Part shown: positions 31,937-43,955 of the stretch, one piece after another | How positions within the stretch are numbered: the first letter of the stretch is position 1 | Layout: the number at the start of each line of letters is the position of its first letter | Origin: Nereocystis luetkeana | Lineage: Eukaryota > Sar > Phaeophyceae > Laminariales > Laminariaceae | Length of the DNA: 64,000 nucleotides | Assembly (NCBI GenBank): GCA_031213475.1 | Contig: JARUPZ010000026.1 | Coordinates: forward strand, 2,644,095 to 2,708,094 | Direction of reading: 5' to 3' | Translations under genes and position numbers: made by a program | The notes under the pieces: generated by a model | Database searches by the model: none | Seen by the model: only the letters and a program-made list of their open reading frames with translations | What the model was told of the DNA's origin: nothing

Positions 31937-34900
31937 AGCGCTTCGCTCCGCGGGCGGCCTACACCTCCCGCTACGCTTGCCCTGGAAGAAAAAATAATTC
32001 AAATTTCTATGCCAAGCGGACAGAGGTCCATGGTTGAATATAATTTTTTGTCATGATCGATCGTAGTTGCAAACTGGCGACTTGATAATGCCCAGAGTCC
32101 TGCCGCCATGCTTCAGGAGAAAACAGCTCGGACGCAACATACGCTTCGCGTCGCGGGCGGTTGCCGGACGTACGTCGCCCTTTACGCTCACTCACATGCC
32201 GTACGTACGTACACATACCCGAGGTAGGGTAGCCCTTTTCCTCTTTTGGCATGCTTGCTGTATGTACTGCTGTAGTACGAAAGAGAGAGCACTGCCCGGC
32301 ACAGCAGCACCGTAAAAACAATGAAAAAGAAACCGAACAAAATGGGAAGAAAAACAAAATCCCCGTCCCCTCATGAAATGTTCTTCTTCTGTCTGATTGG
32401 AATACCTTGCACCGGTCGAGAAATAAAAAAAACGTACTGCAGAGCTTCTCTCTCAGCCTCGTATGCCGCCCGCCCCTCTCACGACCACCTCGCAATCGAT
32501 TCGGTCCGGGTTAACTTTTCCTTTCTTTCTGCCACTGAGCCCCGTCGCCGGCCTCGCGATAAGCTCGGTGCTCACTGTGGCCGTCGTTCGCCAGCTCGAC
32601 AGTGATGTTATTCAGACTTGGTACCTCCCTCTGTGATCTTCAGCCCGGCCGCAAAAGTAAGCACCACGTGGATATTGTCTTGCAATGCCGATCGACCCTT
32701 ATAACTCGTACTTACCCTATCAAAAATCACAAATGGAGGCCAGACAGAGCCCGTCCATGCAATCCTCGTGTCTCGAGTCACACGCGACGCCTAGGAACGA
32801 AAGCGGCGACCGCACTCTTTGCCACCCCCGCTCTAGCCGCCAGCACCCGCTGACACCCGCGACGGCGCCGAGCTCACCCGCGGTGCCGTACTCGGAGAAC
32901 ACACACGCACACGAAACGAAATAAGAAAAAATGGAAGAGAGGACCGAGAGTACCAAGAGAAAGGGAGAAAACAATGACCCGCAGGAAAGGTCTGGCGAGT
33001 AATAACGGGAGGCGGTTTCGAAGTGGGGGCTATGAGAAGCCAGTGATGTACCAACCGAGCACGCTCAGAGGGTGAGATCTAAGTAAGTGGTTGCAAGGCG
33101 CTTCGCTCCGCGGGCGGCCTACGCCGCCCGCTACGCTCGGTCAAAAAGGAAAAATACACCTAATTACTATGCAAAGCGGACAGAGCTCCATGACTGAATG
33201 TATGCTTTTCATTATCGATCGTTGCTGCAAACTGGCGACTTGATAATGCCAAGAGTCCCGCTGCCATGCTTCAGGAGAGAACAGCTAGGACGCCATATAC
33301 GCTTCGCGTCACGGACGGTTGCCGGACGTACGTCGCCCACTACGCTCGCTCACATGCCGTACGTACGTACATACCCGAGGTAGGGTAATCCTTTTCCTCT
33401 TTTGGCATGCTTGCTGTACGTACTGCTGCAGTACACAAAGCCTTTCCTCTGTTGACATGGAAAGAGAAAGCACAGCACGGCACAGCAGCACCGCAAAAAC
33501 ATTGAAAATGAAACCGAAGGAAATGGGAAGAAAACAAATCCCCGTCCCCTCATGAAATATTATTCTGTCTGATTGGAATACCTTGCACCGGTCGAGAAAT
33601 AAAAAAAACGTACAGCAGAGCTTCTCTCTCAGCCTCGTATGCCGCCCGCCCCTCTCACGACCACCTCGCAATCGATTCGGTCCGGGTTAACTTTTCCTTT
33701 CTTTCTGCCACTGAGCCCCGTCGCCGGCCTCGCGTTAAGCCCGGTGCTCACTGTGGCCGTCGCTCGCCAGCTCGACAGTGTTGATATTCAGATTTGGTAC
33801 CTCCCTCTGTGATCTTCAGCCCGGTCACAAAAATAAGCACCGCTTGGATATTATCTTGCAATGCCGATCGACCCTTATAACTCGTACGTACCCTATCGAA
33901 AATCACAAATGGAGGCCAGACAGAGCCCGTTCATGCAATCCTCGTGTCTCGAGGCACACGCGACGCCTAGGAACGAAAGCGGCGACCGCGCTCTTTGCCA
34001 CCCCCGCTCTAGCCGCCAGCACCCGCTGACACCCGCGACGGCGCCGAGCTCACCCGCGGTGCCGTACTCGGAGAACACACACGCACACGAAACGAAACAA
34101 GAAGAAATGGAAGAGAGGACCGAGAGTGCCTAGAGAAAGGGAGAAAACAATGACCCGCAGGAAAGGTCTGGCGAATAAAAAAGGGAGGCGGCTTCGAAGT
34201 GGGAGCTATGAGAGGCCAGGAATGCACCAACCGAGCACGCTCAGAGGGTGAGATCTAAGTAAGTGGTTACAAGGCGCTTCGCTCCGCGGGCGGCCTACGC
34301 CGCCCGCTACGCTCGGTCAAAAAGGAAAAATACACCTAATTACTATGCAAAGCGGGCAGAGTGCCATGGCTGAATATATGCTTTTCATGATCGATCGTTG
34401 CTGCAACCTGGCGACTTGATAAAGCCAAGAGTCCCGCTGCCATGCTTCAGGAGAGAACAGCTCGGACGCCATATATCTACGCTTCGCGTCGCGGACGGTT
34501 GCCGGACGTACGTCGCCCTCTACGCTCGCTCACATGCCGTACCTACGTATATACCCGAGGTAGGGTGATCCTTTTCCTCTTTTGACATGCTTGCTGTACG
34601 TGCTGCTGCACTACACACATCCTTTCCTCTGTTGACATGGAAAGAGAAAGCACAGCACGGCACAGCAGCACCGCAAAAATATTGAAAATGAAACCGAAAG
34701 AAATGTGAAGAAAACAAATCCCCGTCCCCTCATGAAATATTATTCTGTCTGATTGGAATACCCTGCACCGGTCGAGCAATAAAAAAACGTACAGCAGAGC
34801 TTCCCTCTCAGCCTCGTACGCCGCCCGCCCCTCTCGCGACCACCTCGCAATCGATTCGTTCTGGTTAAGTTTTCCTCACTCTCTGCCACAATGAGCCCTT

Positions 34901-36160
34901 TCGCCGGCCTCGCGTTAAGCCCGGTGCTCACTGTGGCCGTCGCTCGCCAGCTCGAAAATGTTGTTGTTCAGGCTGGGTACCTCCCTCTGTGATTTTCAGC
35001 CTGGTCGCAAAAATAAGCACCGCTTGAATGTTATCTTGCAATTTCGAACGACCCTTATATCTCGTACATACTCTATCCAAAATCACAAATGGAGGCCAGA
35101 CAGAGCCCGTTCATGCAATCCTCGTGTCTCGAGGCACACGCGACGCCTAGGCACGAAAGCGGCGATCGCACTCCTTGCAACCCCGCCTCTACCTGCCAGC
35201 ACCCGCTGACACCCGCGACGGCGCCGGGCTCTCCCGCGGTGCCGTACTCGGAGTACACGCACGCACAAGAAACGAGAGAAGAAAAAAAGAAGAAAGGACA
35301 GAGAGTGCCAAGAGAAACGGAGAAAACAGAGAACCCCACGTATCCCTTTCGAGACGGAGAACTGCTGGAAAGGTCCGCACCGGTCAAACAATAAGAAAGA
35401 AAAGGACCGAGAGTACCAAGGGAAATACAGAAAACGGAGGACCCCACGTATCCGTTTCGAGACGGAGAACTGCTGGAAAGGTTCGCACCGGTAAAAAAAT
35501 AAGAAAAAAACGAACAGCAGAGCTTCTCTCTCCGCCGCGTACCCCACCAGCCCCTCTCGCGACCAGCGCTCGCCACCGATTCGGTCCGGGTAAAGCTTTC
35601 CTCACTATCTGCCACAGTCAGCCCCATCGGCCGCCTCGCGTGAAGCCCGGTGCTGATCGTGGCCGTCGTTAGCCAGGTCGACACTGTCGGTACAGAGACT
35701 TCAAAGCTCCCTCTTTCAATTTTAACCTGGTCTCAAAAATAAGAACCGCTTGGATATTATCTTGCAACATCGAACGACCCTTATATCTCGTACATTCTCT
35801 ATCAAAACTCACAAATGGAGGCCAGACAGAGCCCGTTCATGCGTCCCTCGTGTCTCGAGGCACACGCGACGCCTGGGCACGAACGCGGCGACTGCGCTCC
35901 TTGCAACCCCCGCTCTAGCCGCCAGCACCCGCTGACACCCGCGACGGCGCTGGGCTCTCCCGCGGTGCCGTGCTCGGAGTAAACGCACCCACACGAAACG
36001 AAAGAAGAAAATAACAGGAAAGGACCGAGAAACCAAATAACCGGTGGGAAGGTCCCGCAAGTTATAAAATGAGGCGGTTTCGAAGTGGGAGCTCTGAGAG
36101 GCCAGGGATGTATCAACCGATCACGCGCGGGGGGATTGAGATCAAAGTAAGTGGTTGTAT
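31937..36160. repeat. 4.2-kb satellite-like array, period ~1.17 kb, inserted in unit 1
   Basis: Starts at GCGCTTCGCTCCGCGGGCGG, which recurs at about 33098 and 34275 (periods about 1160 and 1176 bp). A fourth copy starts late, about 724 bp after the same point of the third (GAACGACCCTTATATCTCGT at about 35047 and 35771), and lacks the first half; a 125-bp direct duplication (GAGACGGAGAACTGCTGGAAAG) marks the join at about 35350-35500. An 83-codon plus frame (32602-32853, 33778-34029, 34958-35209) keeps its length and stop in three copies, but an opposite frame is equally conserved. Absent from unit 2. Confidence 0.75.
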
Positions 36161-36880
36161 ATGCCGGCTACGACGAGGTAATACGACGACGCTGTGCTTC
36201 CTTTACACCCTCACGGAGCCCCCCTATACCAGGTACTAAATAAGCGCAGGATGGCTTCATCCTTCCTCTGCACTATAAGTAACGTCCGTTGTGATTATAC
36301 GGATGCCGAATGTGATCGTTTTTTTTTTATTCCGTTTTTTTATTTTCGCGCACTCACCGGCATGGTTGAACGGCCGATCAAAAGTCTGTCGGCCCAAAAA
36401 CCACCACATTACGCACTTTTTCCACGGGGCAAACAAGTGCCGAAAAGAAAAGGTCAGCTTTTGTTTTTTTAATTAGTCGTCCTCGGCGTCACTGAAACTC
36501 CATGCCAGAGAGTCCCAGGCCTAGAGAAGGCCTCCCGATCATATTTGACGAACTTTTCCAACGGTGCTGCCTTGCGCCGCGACAAAACACCCATGTGCTT
36601 CACTCTAAAATCGGTATTGCCTAACTTACGGAGTTTCTGGTTGTAAAATCCTCAAAAAACATCCCAAAATAATCACAATTTTGTTTTGTTCAGTAGTTGA
36701 GCCAGATTTTGTTTTTGCAATGGCCATGTACAACTATACCTTTCCAACAAACCTAACTGCAGCATTGTGAGCATCTCTGTGGGGGAGGTATGATCTAGCC
36801 CCCATAACAGACGTTACTTGAGGGACGGAGGAAGTATGCTGTATCTTCGAGCTTGTGCGCTGGAGACAGTAGGGATGGCG
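36161..36880. other. non-coding, homologous to 56985-57750
   Basis: Begins with TAATACGACGACGCTGTGCT, matched at 57001. Moderately diverged from unit 2 with many small indels. Nothing coding is evident. Confidence 0.55.
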
Positions 36881-37018
36881 ATGGACGCGTATTTATACTA
36901 TTAATAGCATATATACAAGTGGTGAGGACTATGCCCTGGTGGTGGATAGGGAGCCTTGTATACGACGGTGGAAGGTCTCGGAGATGGTGCCGAGGCGGCG
37001 ACGTCATTGTTAGAGAGC
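36881..37018. other. 138-bp block identical between units 1 and 2
   Basis: No difference was found by eye between 36881-37018 and 57751-57888, although sequence on both sides differs at roughly one base in ten. Both strands are open here (plus frame ...PWWWIGSLVYDGGRS, minus frame ...PPSYTRLPIHHQG). It could be an exon, a non-coding RNA or regulatory element under constraint, or a gene-conversion tract. Confidence 0.5.
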
Positions 37019-38804
37019 TGCTACCACTGTCAGCTACTGCTGTATTCAACAGTAATTGCTAAACGTCCCTTGGTGGATGTATAACCATGAGAGCAGTAGC
37101 ACTCGTCCTACTAAAGGTGGGAGTCAAAACGTAAGCACCCCTGCCGGGTGAAGCAGGAAAAAGCGGGCGTACAGAAGCAGTGGAATGCCCCCAGGAGGAA
37201 GCCTATCCTTGGGCACCCCCGTCGTGTGATCGGTGGGGTGGGAATCGGGTGGTGTAGCCGCACGTTCTCGTTGCGGGGAAGTTAGTGATGGAGACGAACA
37301 ATGCGGTTGAGGAAGTGTCGTTTTGACGCAGTGGCTACTTCTGCCGTACAGCACCAGCACCAGTAGTAGCTAAAGTCCTACGGTAGAGTATATCCGCAAG
37401 CAGCATTAGCGACGTATGTCCATGGTGGCAGCATACACGTGAACCATCACAGTCTTCAGCGGGAAGGGCAAACGTACAGCAGTAGCTAAACGTCCCTAAG
37501 AGGAAGTACATCCTTGTGCAGCCCCGTCGTGTGGTCGATGGGGTAAATTCGTGCGGCATAGCCGCACGTACTGCGCTTCGGGGAGGCTAGTGGCGGATAT
37601 GAACGATGCGGTGACGGTGTCGTTCTAGGAGAGCAACTCCTGCTTTACAGCAGTAACTAAAATCCCTAAGGTGGAAGTGCAGCTGTAAGAACCCACGTCG
37701 CGTAATGCGACAGGAGGATTTGAAGTCGTGCGGCATTTATAAGCCGTGGGCACCAACGGAGAGGTTGGTCATAGAGGAGGAGCAGATGTGGGGGTATCGC
37801 CGAGTGAGGGGGACACGTCTGCCCATTCCGCGAAAAGAGGCATGGTCGATGCTTGACCATGTGCTCCCGTGACGTCTCAGAAGTAAAGGCGTTAAGGAGG
37901 AACAGTCACGTGGCATGAGCACGTGCACTCTATTGCGGAGGGATATGCTGTGGGGTTAGCAGGCGTGGGGGGGTTCGTGGACTGACTGCCGCAGTTCAAT
38001 ATACGAGGAGGAAGCGCCTGCATGGCAGCAATGCGCTCGGCGTGATTCAGCGCGGTCCATGACGACCGCGGCAGCAGCAGCAGCGGGGGGGGGGATCGTA
38101 AAAAGAGCTAATTGGTATGTTGTCGACTGGAAGTTTTTAATTCCGGTGATTCGCGGGGCGAGGGGGAAAACGTCTGACTATTGATGGGTATTTACCGGGG
38201 TGGACGTTTCTCAAGCGATTGGGTACACCTGTCGGTTGGAAGATGTGTTTTTTTTACCGTACAAATAACTGGAGATTATTAATCATGTTCCACTGGTTTT
38301 GGATTCGTTCCGGGTGAGTCGTATATATACCAGATACCGTGGAGACGTGTTAGGGATTTCCAAATTATATCGTAGTTATCGTTCTTCCCGGGTAAGCGAT
38401 GGATGATATATAGGATACAAGGTTCCCCTCTAGGATGTAGGTAACGTGAAATCCCGGGGGCGTAGCAAGGCGAAGATGGAGTCACAGGTAACAGACTTAT
38501 AGCTGTTCTTGGCTGAAACGCGAGCCATGGGTTAGCGTATAGCTCGAAGGCAAGAGTAATAGTAGTCAGCAGGAACTGCGTACTACTCTTCCTGTGGTAA
38601 TTACTACATTACATGCACGCGGTGCCATAAGTTGACTACTACTTGGTAGTATACTGTTACTATACACCACTACCACTGCTACGCAGATGTGTTGCAGGTA
38701 GAAGGAGCACGCACTCAACGAAAACCCACCTGGTACACTCCTACTATTAATACGACTACTAACTACAAACTACTACTACTGCTAGAGCACGACCAATCCC
38801 TTTT
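37019..38804. other. non-coding, homologous to 57889-60150
   Basis: Contains a degenerate ~230-bp repeat (TACAGCAGTAGCTAAA-CGTCC blocks at about 37048, 37368, 37480, 37650). Shared with unit 2 except for a 530-bp insert present only there (58488-59017). No gene recognised. Confidence 0.5.
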
Positions 38805-38984
38805 TCTTTTCTTTTTTTCTCATCCCATTTATCATCTTCGCACATCTTCTTCTCTCTCTCCTTCCAACTCGTAACTCAGATCCGGGGTCACATAGCAGGC
38901 TCTTCTACCCCCTTCCCGCTACGGTACGTGCCTTCATTTCTATCGCGAGAAGATTTCAGCCTTTTCTTCCCTCGTCGACTCGCA
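38805..38984 (-). mobile_element. SINE tail half, interrupted by a LINE
   Basis: Minus-strand SINE from the A-rich tail (TTTTTCTCATCCCATTTATC on the plus strand) to CTCGTCGACTCGCA. In intact copies the next bases are TCGAATTGTGCC; here they appear only at 42247, after the LINE. Confidence 0.85.
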
Positions 38985-39310
38985 AACAACGGAGAGCGAC
39001 TACTCCTCCACGCAGCTGACAACAGGCTTGCGCTCCTCAACACGTTCTTTGCCACACCTACTCGCGGAGTGTCGTACACTTTCCAATCTCAAAACTCCGG
39101 GACGGGTCAGTGTAGGCTAGACTACATCCTTACTCGGCAAGTTGATCGACGCCTGGTCCGCAACATGACAGTACGGAAACCACCAGAGGATCGGCATGAA
39201 TCTGACCACAACCTTGTGGTCTGCAATATTCGCCTCTTGGGTCGGTTCGCGCCGAATCGGAGGGCAAAAGCAGGCAGCGGAAAACGAACTATTGATCTAC
39301 AACGGTTGAT
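38985..39310 (+). pseudogene. LINE: C-terminal part of APE-type endonuclease (5' truncated)
   Basis: Reads NNGERLLLHAADNRLALLNT and on to CRLDYILTRQ and ESDHNLVVCNI, the closing motifs of the exonuclease-endonuclease-phosphatase domain (the SDH catalytic histidine region is present). The N-terminal half of the domain is missing because the element starts directly at the SINE junction: the 5' truncation usual for target-primed LINE insertion. A one-base shift near 39300 separates it from the next segment. Confidence 0.75.
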
Positions 39311-39930
39311 ATGGCAGACCCCGGTCTCCGAGCGGACCTCAATAGGGAGATAACCAAACTTACCCCCCCACCGCCTGGTACAATTGGGAGTGTCGATGAT
39401 AAGGCAACTGCTCTAGTGGAAACCGTGCTGTCGACTGCTGCTAAACTAGCACCTCATACCAGTCGAAAACAAGGGCCGCTGGGCTGGTGTACGCCCGAAG
39501 AGGTAAACGCAGAGGTGCACTCACGATGGCAGGAGAAGGATAATGCGAGGACGCAACTACGTGCTAACCCGGAAGACAAAAATCTGCGAAAAACTGTGAA
39601 GATTGCCACTAAACAGCTCAAACGTGCGAGGACGGACGGAGTGCAGAAGTTCTTCGAGGAACACGTCCGTCAACTCGAAAGGCGTATCCAAGAAGGCGAT
39701 CAGTTTGGGTACTACAAGCACCTGAAGGGGGTGAATGTGGAAGGAAAGAGGACTTTCCATTCACAGTACATTAGGGACGAGGAAGGCAGATTACTACGAG
39801 ACATAGACCTCATCCGGGAACGATGGGTAAGGTGGTTCCATAAGCTGCTAAACACCAAGTCATCGACCCTCGACCCGACTATCGTCGATGAGCTCAAGGT
39901 CTGGCCCTCGTGCAGTCCGCTGGACGACGT
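39311..39930 (+). pseudogene. LINE: linker between endonuclease and reverse transcriptase
   Basis: Frame MADPGLRADLNREI..., with basic and acidic helical segments (EVNAEVHSRWQEKDNARTQL, KRARTDGVQKFFEEHVRQLE) and a [17 protein letters not shown] block just before the RT, as in clade-typical LINE ORF2 proteins. The reading sense passes to another frame near 39930, where [18 protein letters not shown] follows. Confidence 0.7.
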
Positions 39931-41336
39931 CCCGTCTAGAGGACGCGATCAGGGCGATGGCGAACCGCAAGGCGGTTGGGCCTGATGGTCTCCCAGCTGA
40001 ACTTCTGAAGGTCCTGGCCGACGAGGGAGACTCGGACACCTTGGGAGTCTTCTACGAGATTATCGTCGCTGTGTGGAGGGGAGGGGTCGTGCCGCAGCAA
40101 TGGAAGGATGCAACGATTAAGGTGCTACACAAGAAGAAAGACAGGACGGAGTGTGGTAACTATCGTGGCATTTCCCTTGTCGCGCATGCCGGCAAAGTAC
40201 TCCTCAAAGTCATCGCGCGCCGACTCAGCGTCTACTGCGAACGGGAAGGCATCCTGCCAGAGGAGCAGAGTGGCTTTAGGCCCGAACGATCGACGGTCGA
40301 CATGATGTTCGTGATGCGGCGCTTGCAGGAATTGGCAAGGACGAAGGACACTCCGCTGTTCATGTGCTTTGTCGACCTCACCAAAGCCTATGACTCCGTC
40401 GACCGAACCCTCCTGTGGGCTGTCTTGGCTCGCTTTGGCGTGCCACCTAGAATGCTCACCGTTATCCGCCAATTCCACGACGGCATGAGAGCATGCGTGC
40501 GGCTGGATGACGGCGAGTGCTCAGATATGTTCGACGTGAAACAGGGCCTACGGCAAGGGTGTGTGCTCGCGCCATTGTTGTTCAACATGTTTTTTACAGC
40601 GGTGCTGCGTGTGGCGGAGAAACGTTTCGCTGCTGATAAAGCCATCACGGACAGCTTGGTGCAACTCCAACCAAAGCAGGAGAAGAAGAAAAAGAAGAGA
40701 GGGAAGGCACGGGTCGGGCACGCCGACGGACGGGGGAATGATAAAGAGGCCCAGACACTGTGGGCTATGCTCTATGCTGACGATGCAGGCATAGTATCGA
40801 GATCACCCAACGGCCTGGAGAGGATGATGACGGTGATCGTGTCTGCATGTGCCGCTTTCGGCCTGACGGTCTCGGAGGCCAAGACGGAGATAATGTGTCT
40901 GCAAACGAAAGATGGGGGGAACGTGGCGTTCACCGTCACCGCCGCCGGCCAAGTGTACAAACAAACGACCGAGTTTGTGTATCTGGGCGGGGATATCGAT
41001 GCAGATTGGACGGGCAGAAGTGTCGAGGTAACGCGTCGACTCCAGAGGGCATGGGCATGCTTCGGACGGTATAAGATGGAAATTTATGACCGCCCGGGTG
41101 TGCGCCTACGACTGAAGGTGCGAATGCTGAGAGCCGAGGTGATCGAAACGTTGCTCTACGGTTGCGTTACTTGGAGCCCGAGAAAGACTGATTACGGTAG
41201 GCTACGGGAGGTCCACCACAAGATGCTCCTCCGATGCATCGGCTGGCGAAAACGAAAGCGCGAAGACCACATTCTATCCTATGCAAGCGCACTTCTCAGG
41301 ACAAAATCTGAAAGCGTTGAGACGACGGTACGCTGA
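39888..41336 (+). pseudogene. LINE: reverse transcriptase domain
   Basis: 482-codon frame. Visible RT motifs, counted in this frame: [14 protein letters not shown] (28-41), NYRGISL (91-97), [12 protein letters not shown] (130-141), motif [14 protein letters not shown] (161-173), motif [15 protein letters not shown] (220-233), motif [12 protein letters not shown] (294-304) with both aspartates, and later [13 protein letters not shown] lysine-rich insert ([12 protein letters not shown]) precedes motif C. It closes with TGA at 41334-41336, and the same frame continues after it as RRLLFAGFVTRM, so this is probably a nonsense change. A young but dead copy. Confidence 0.85.
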
Positions 41337-42246
41337 CGTAGGCTCTTGTTTGCGGGCTTTGTGACACGCATGGGAGAGGAGCGTCTGCCGAAGAGGGTGA
41401 TGTTTGGGGAGATGGTTGGGGGTAAGGGTTACTCCGGAGGACAGGAGTGGGACTGGATGAGGTACCTTGAGGAGGAACTCAAGGATTTCGGCATCAAGCT
41501 CGAAGGGTGGCGCGAGGCAGCACAGAAAGCCGGCAGATGGTTCCGACGGGTCGAGGAAGGGGCGGATGCCTTCATGCGGAAATGGCATACAGATGAGAAG
41601 GAGGCATCGGCAGAACGGCATAGAATAGCTGCAACAACGACCACAGCCGTTGACCCCAACGCGAGTGTGCAGAATGGCAGGGAAGAGGGGGGGGGTGAAA
41701 GGGGGACGAGGGGGAATGGGGAGGGGAGGGGGGGGGGGCGGTCTGCCCAACAGACTGAAGCCGGCCATCATCGTCATGATGCACTCCCTTCTTTGGGACC
41801 CAAGTAACTAGCATGGTGCCATCTGGGCAACTTTGCGTGTCTGTATGCTCCAGTGCCTGCCTTTCGTATTTTATTTCCCCCCCGCCCGTGATTATCGCTT
41901 TTTTGTCCCTTTTTTTCATTTTTCTTTCATTCCCGTTTGTACCTCTTTGTGTCTTTGTTAGTATGGTCCGTTTTGCCTTTTTTTTCGTTTTGCTATCTGC
42001 TTCTGTATCTGTTTTGTTTTGTTTTTTTGCTTGGCTTCATCTTCTTTTTTAAGTTTTTGTCTGCTATGAATAGTCTCCTTTTTGCTTCCCTGGTATCCGC
42101 AGTGGTGGAGTGCGTATGCTTGTTTTTTGTTTTTGCCTCTGTTTCACTTGAGCTATTTCTTCCACTCCAGAGTTATTGGAGCCTGTCCTGCGACCACGGA
42201 CTGCATTGTATTGTGAGTTAATGTGAGAACAACAACAACAGACGAC
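41337..42246 (+). mobile_element. LINE 3' end: C-terminal coding remainder and T-rich 3' UTR
   Basis: 41337-41807 continues in the frame of the RT with LFAGFVTRMGEERLPKRVMF and a Trp-rich stretch, ending shortly before GGGACCCAAGTAACTAGC. 41808-42215 is a T-rich 3' UTR. The element ends in an (AAC)n-type tail, GAGAACAACAACAACAGACG, before SINE sequence resumes at 42247. Confidence 0.75.
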
Positions 42247-42405
42247 ATCGAATTGTGCCTACCCACGCTGCAAGGCGTTCTCAATAATTGAATCCTTTTT
42301 ATTTTTATTTTTGCAAATATAGTCAAATGTCCGACCCACCTGGGGCTCGAACCCAGGACTCAACACAAGCAGAATTCGGGGTTAACCACTTGAACCACCG
42401 GGTCG
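42247..42405 (-). mobile_element. SINE head half, interrupted by a LINE
   Basis: Begins TCGAATTGTGCCTACCCACG and ends with the tRNA-like head (GGTTCGAGCCCCAGG on the minus strand, A box GGTTCAAGTGGTTAACC) at about 42405. With 38805-38984 it gives a complete SINE, which the LINE has split. Confidence 0.85.
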
Positions 42406-43363
42406 ACCGGTATACAATACAGACAACCTCATAGTAACCGGAGGGGTCAATAATTGATGCTGCATCATGGGTTGGGGCATGCCTACTATACTCTGTTACA
42501 CTACTATACACCACTGTGATGCAGTACAGGTAGAAGCACATGGCTAAGTATCGTACTGTAGTACCCACTATTAATACTGCGACTACTATTAATATCAATA
42601 TTTATATTTGCAAATGTACAGGCTACGTATTATATAGGGTTGAGAGCATCTATTGCTATTGGCCAGGTAGAAGAACAGCCTGCAGACGGCAACCACAGCA
42701 ATAATAGCGGACATCACAACAACTACGACTATTGCTACTACTTATTGTACAGGTAGCAGTACTGATATCGGACAGGCATCGATAGAAGCAGCATGCACTC
42801 GGTACCATGGACAACTATTCATAGTAATTTTGATATTAATAGTACAGCAGTACAGCTACAACTAACTATCATTTACTATACAAACTACTTCAGAATTATG
42901 TACGTATGTACGTACCTGCTTGTCAAAAACAGCGTCAGTATTATTACAGAAATGCCAAATAACCAAAAACGCGACGGTTATGAATAGTTGGAAGCAGCTT
43001 CTCTGTATTCATTGATATGCGGGTACTCTTACGCTTGGGGCACGATGAAAAAGTTATCTGCATCTATTTGTCATGCCAATTTTATAATGACTGCCAAACA
43101 AATACTCACGGCAACAGCACAGCCGACTCAAGGCAACAGCAGTAGAACTCTGCAGTAACATCGCTAGTAACATCAATAGGCAGCAACAGGTCTGCAAAAG
43201 ATTGAGGGCATCACGAAGGAAATATCTGCACTTGTCCCAAAATGTTTGCCTCTACGTTTAAATCAATGGCTGCCAAAAACAGTATAATCTACTGATGGTT
43301 TCAGTAAGCAGCAAACTCATGGCAACGGCAGCACAGCACTACCTACTGCCAATGTTACTATTA
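42406..43363. other. non-coding end of unit 1
   Basis: Homologous to 60165-61160 (for example TTGGCCAGGTAGAAGAACAG and TCAATGGCTGCCAAAAACAG). Contains many ACTATTAATA and triplet CAG/TAC motifs. No gene recognised. Confidence 0.55.
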
Positions 43364-43474
43364 ATATTACAGGGGGCCATAGTTAATAGGACCTATGGTA
43401 TATATAAAATCCTATATGTTTCACCATTTTTACTAACAATATTTGTCCCTATTAACTATGATCCCCCGTAATAC
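43364..43474. mobile_element. 111-bp family MITE at the unit 1/unit 2 junction
   Basis: Reads ATTACAGGGGGCCATAGTTAAT ... ATTAACTATGATCCCCCGTAAT (ends quoted in part). At the corresponding unit 2/unit 3 junction (61163-61183) only the left end, ATTACGGGGGACCATAG, is left, followed by an expanded ACT microsatellite. Confidence 0.75.
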
Positions 43475-43544
43475 TACTACTACTACTAATACTAATACTA
43501 CTACTATTACTACTACTCCTACTATTAACACTCCTGCTGCCACA

Positions 43545-43955
43545 ACTTCTAAGGACATCCCGATGCTCATAACTATTATATTTCAGAACAAGGCTTGACG
43601 GGCCAAAGGTAGGTCTGACGGGGCAAAGGTAGGCCGTCAACCAAAATATTTGACCACGAGACTGTGATAAGTCAAGTATGGCCCACTCGACTAATAGCCC
43701 AAGTTACAGCTGACGTTTATATATAAAACCTTTCCGCAAGAAGCGGGCACAGCACATCCGGCCACAGCTGTCAAGGACACCCCAACATTGAGAACTATAA
43801 TATTTCAGAAGAAGGTTTGACGGGCCGAACGTAGGCTTGACGGGGCATAGGTAGGCCGTCAAACAAATTATTCGGCAACGAGACTGATACAAATCAAGTA
43901 TCGATCACTCAACTGGTTGAACTCACAGCTGACGTACTTACACCCGGCCAGCCGG
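43545..43955. repeat. two ~220-bp tandem copies (unit 2)
   Basis: Repeated blocks are TATTTCAGAACAAGGCTTGACGGGCC-like, GGGGCAAAGGTAGGCCGTCAA, ACGAGACTGATA..TCAAGTAT and ACAGCTGACGT. Present again, with a handful of base changes, at 61365-61775. Not found in unit 1 at the equivalent place. Confidence 0.7.

Larger units (their letters stand above)
21292..43360. repeat. segmental tandem array, unit 1
   Basis: Homology with unit 2 starts at TCGCTCTGGTGTTTCTGTAG (compare about 44153) and runs, in the same order and orientation, through the glycosyltransferase gene, its upstream region, the secreted-protein exon, a minisatellite, a conserved 138-bp block and the terminal 42405-43360 segment. The unit is longer than unit 2 (about 22.1 against 17.7 kb) mainly because of inserts at 28771-29853, 31930-36160 and 38985-42246. 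Confidence 0.85.

Noticed and set aside
36853-37062. 69-codon plus frame conserved at 57723-57932 as a small gene
   Set aside because: Conservation is at DNA level over 138 bp on both strands, including third positions, so it gives no evidence for a particular frame.
41274-41919. Minus-strand frames opposite the LINE C-terminus
   Set aside because: Antisense to a frame that continues the RT protein; proline-rich only because of the G-rich plus strand.
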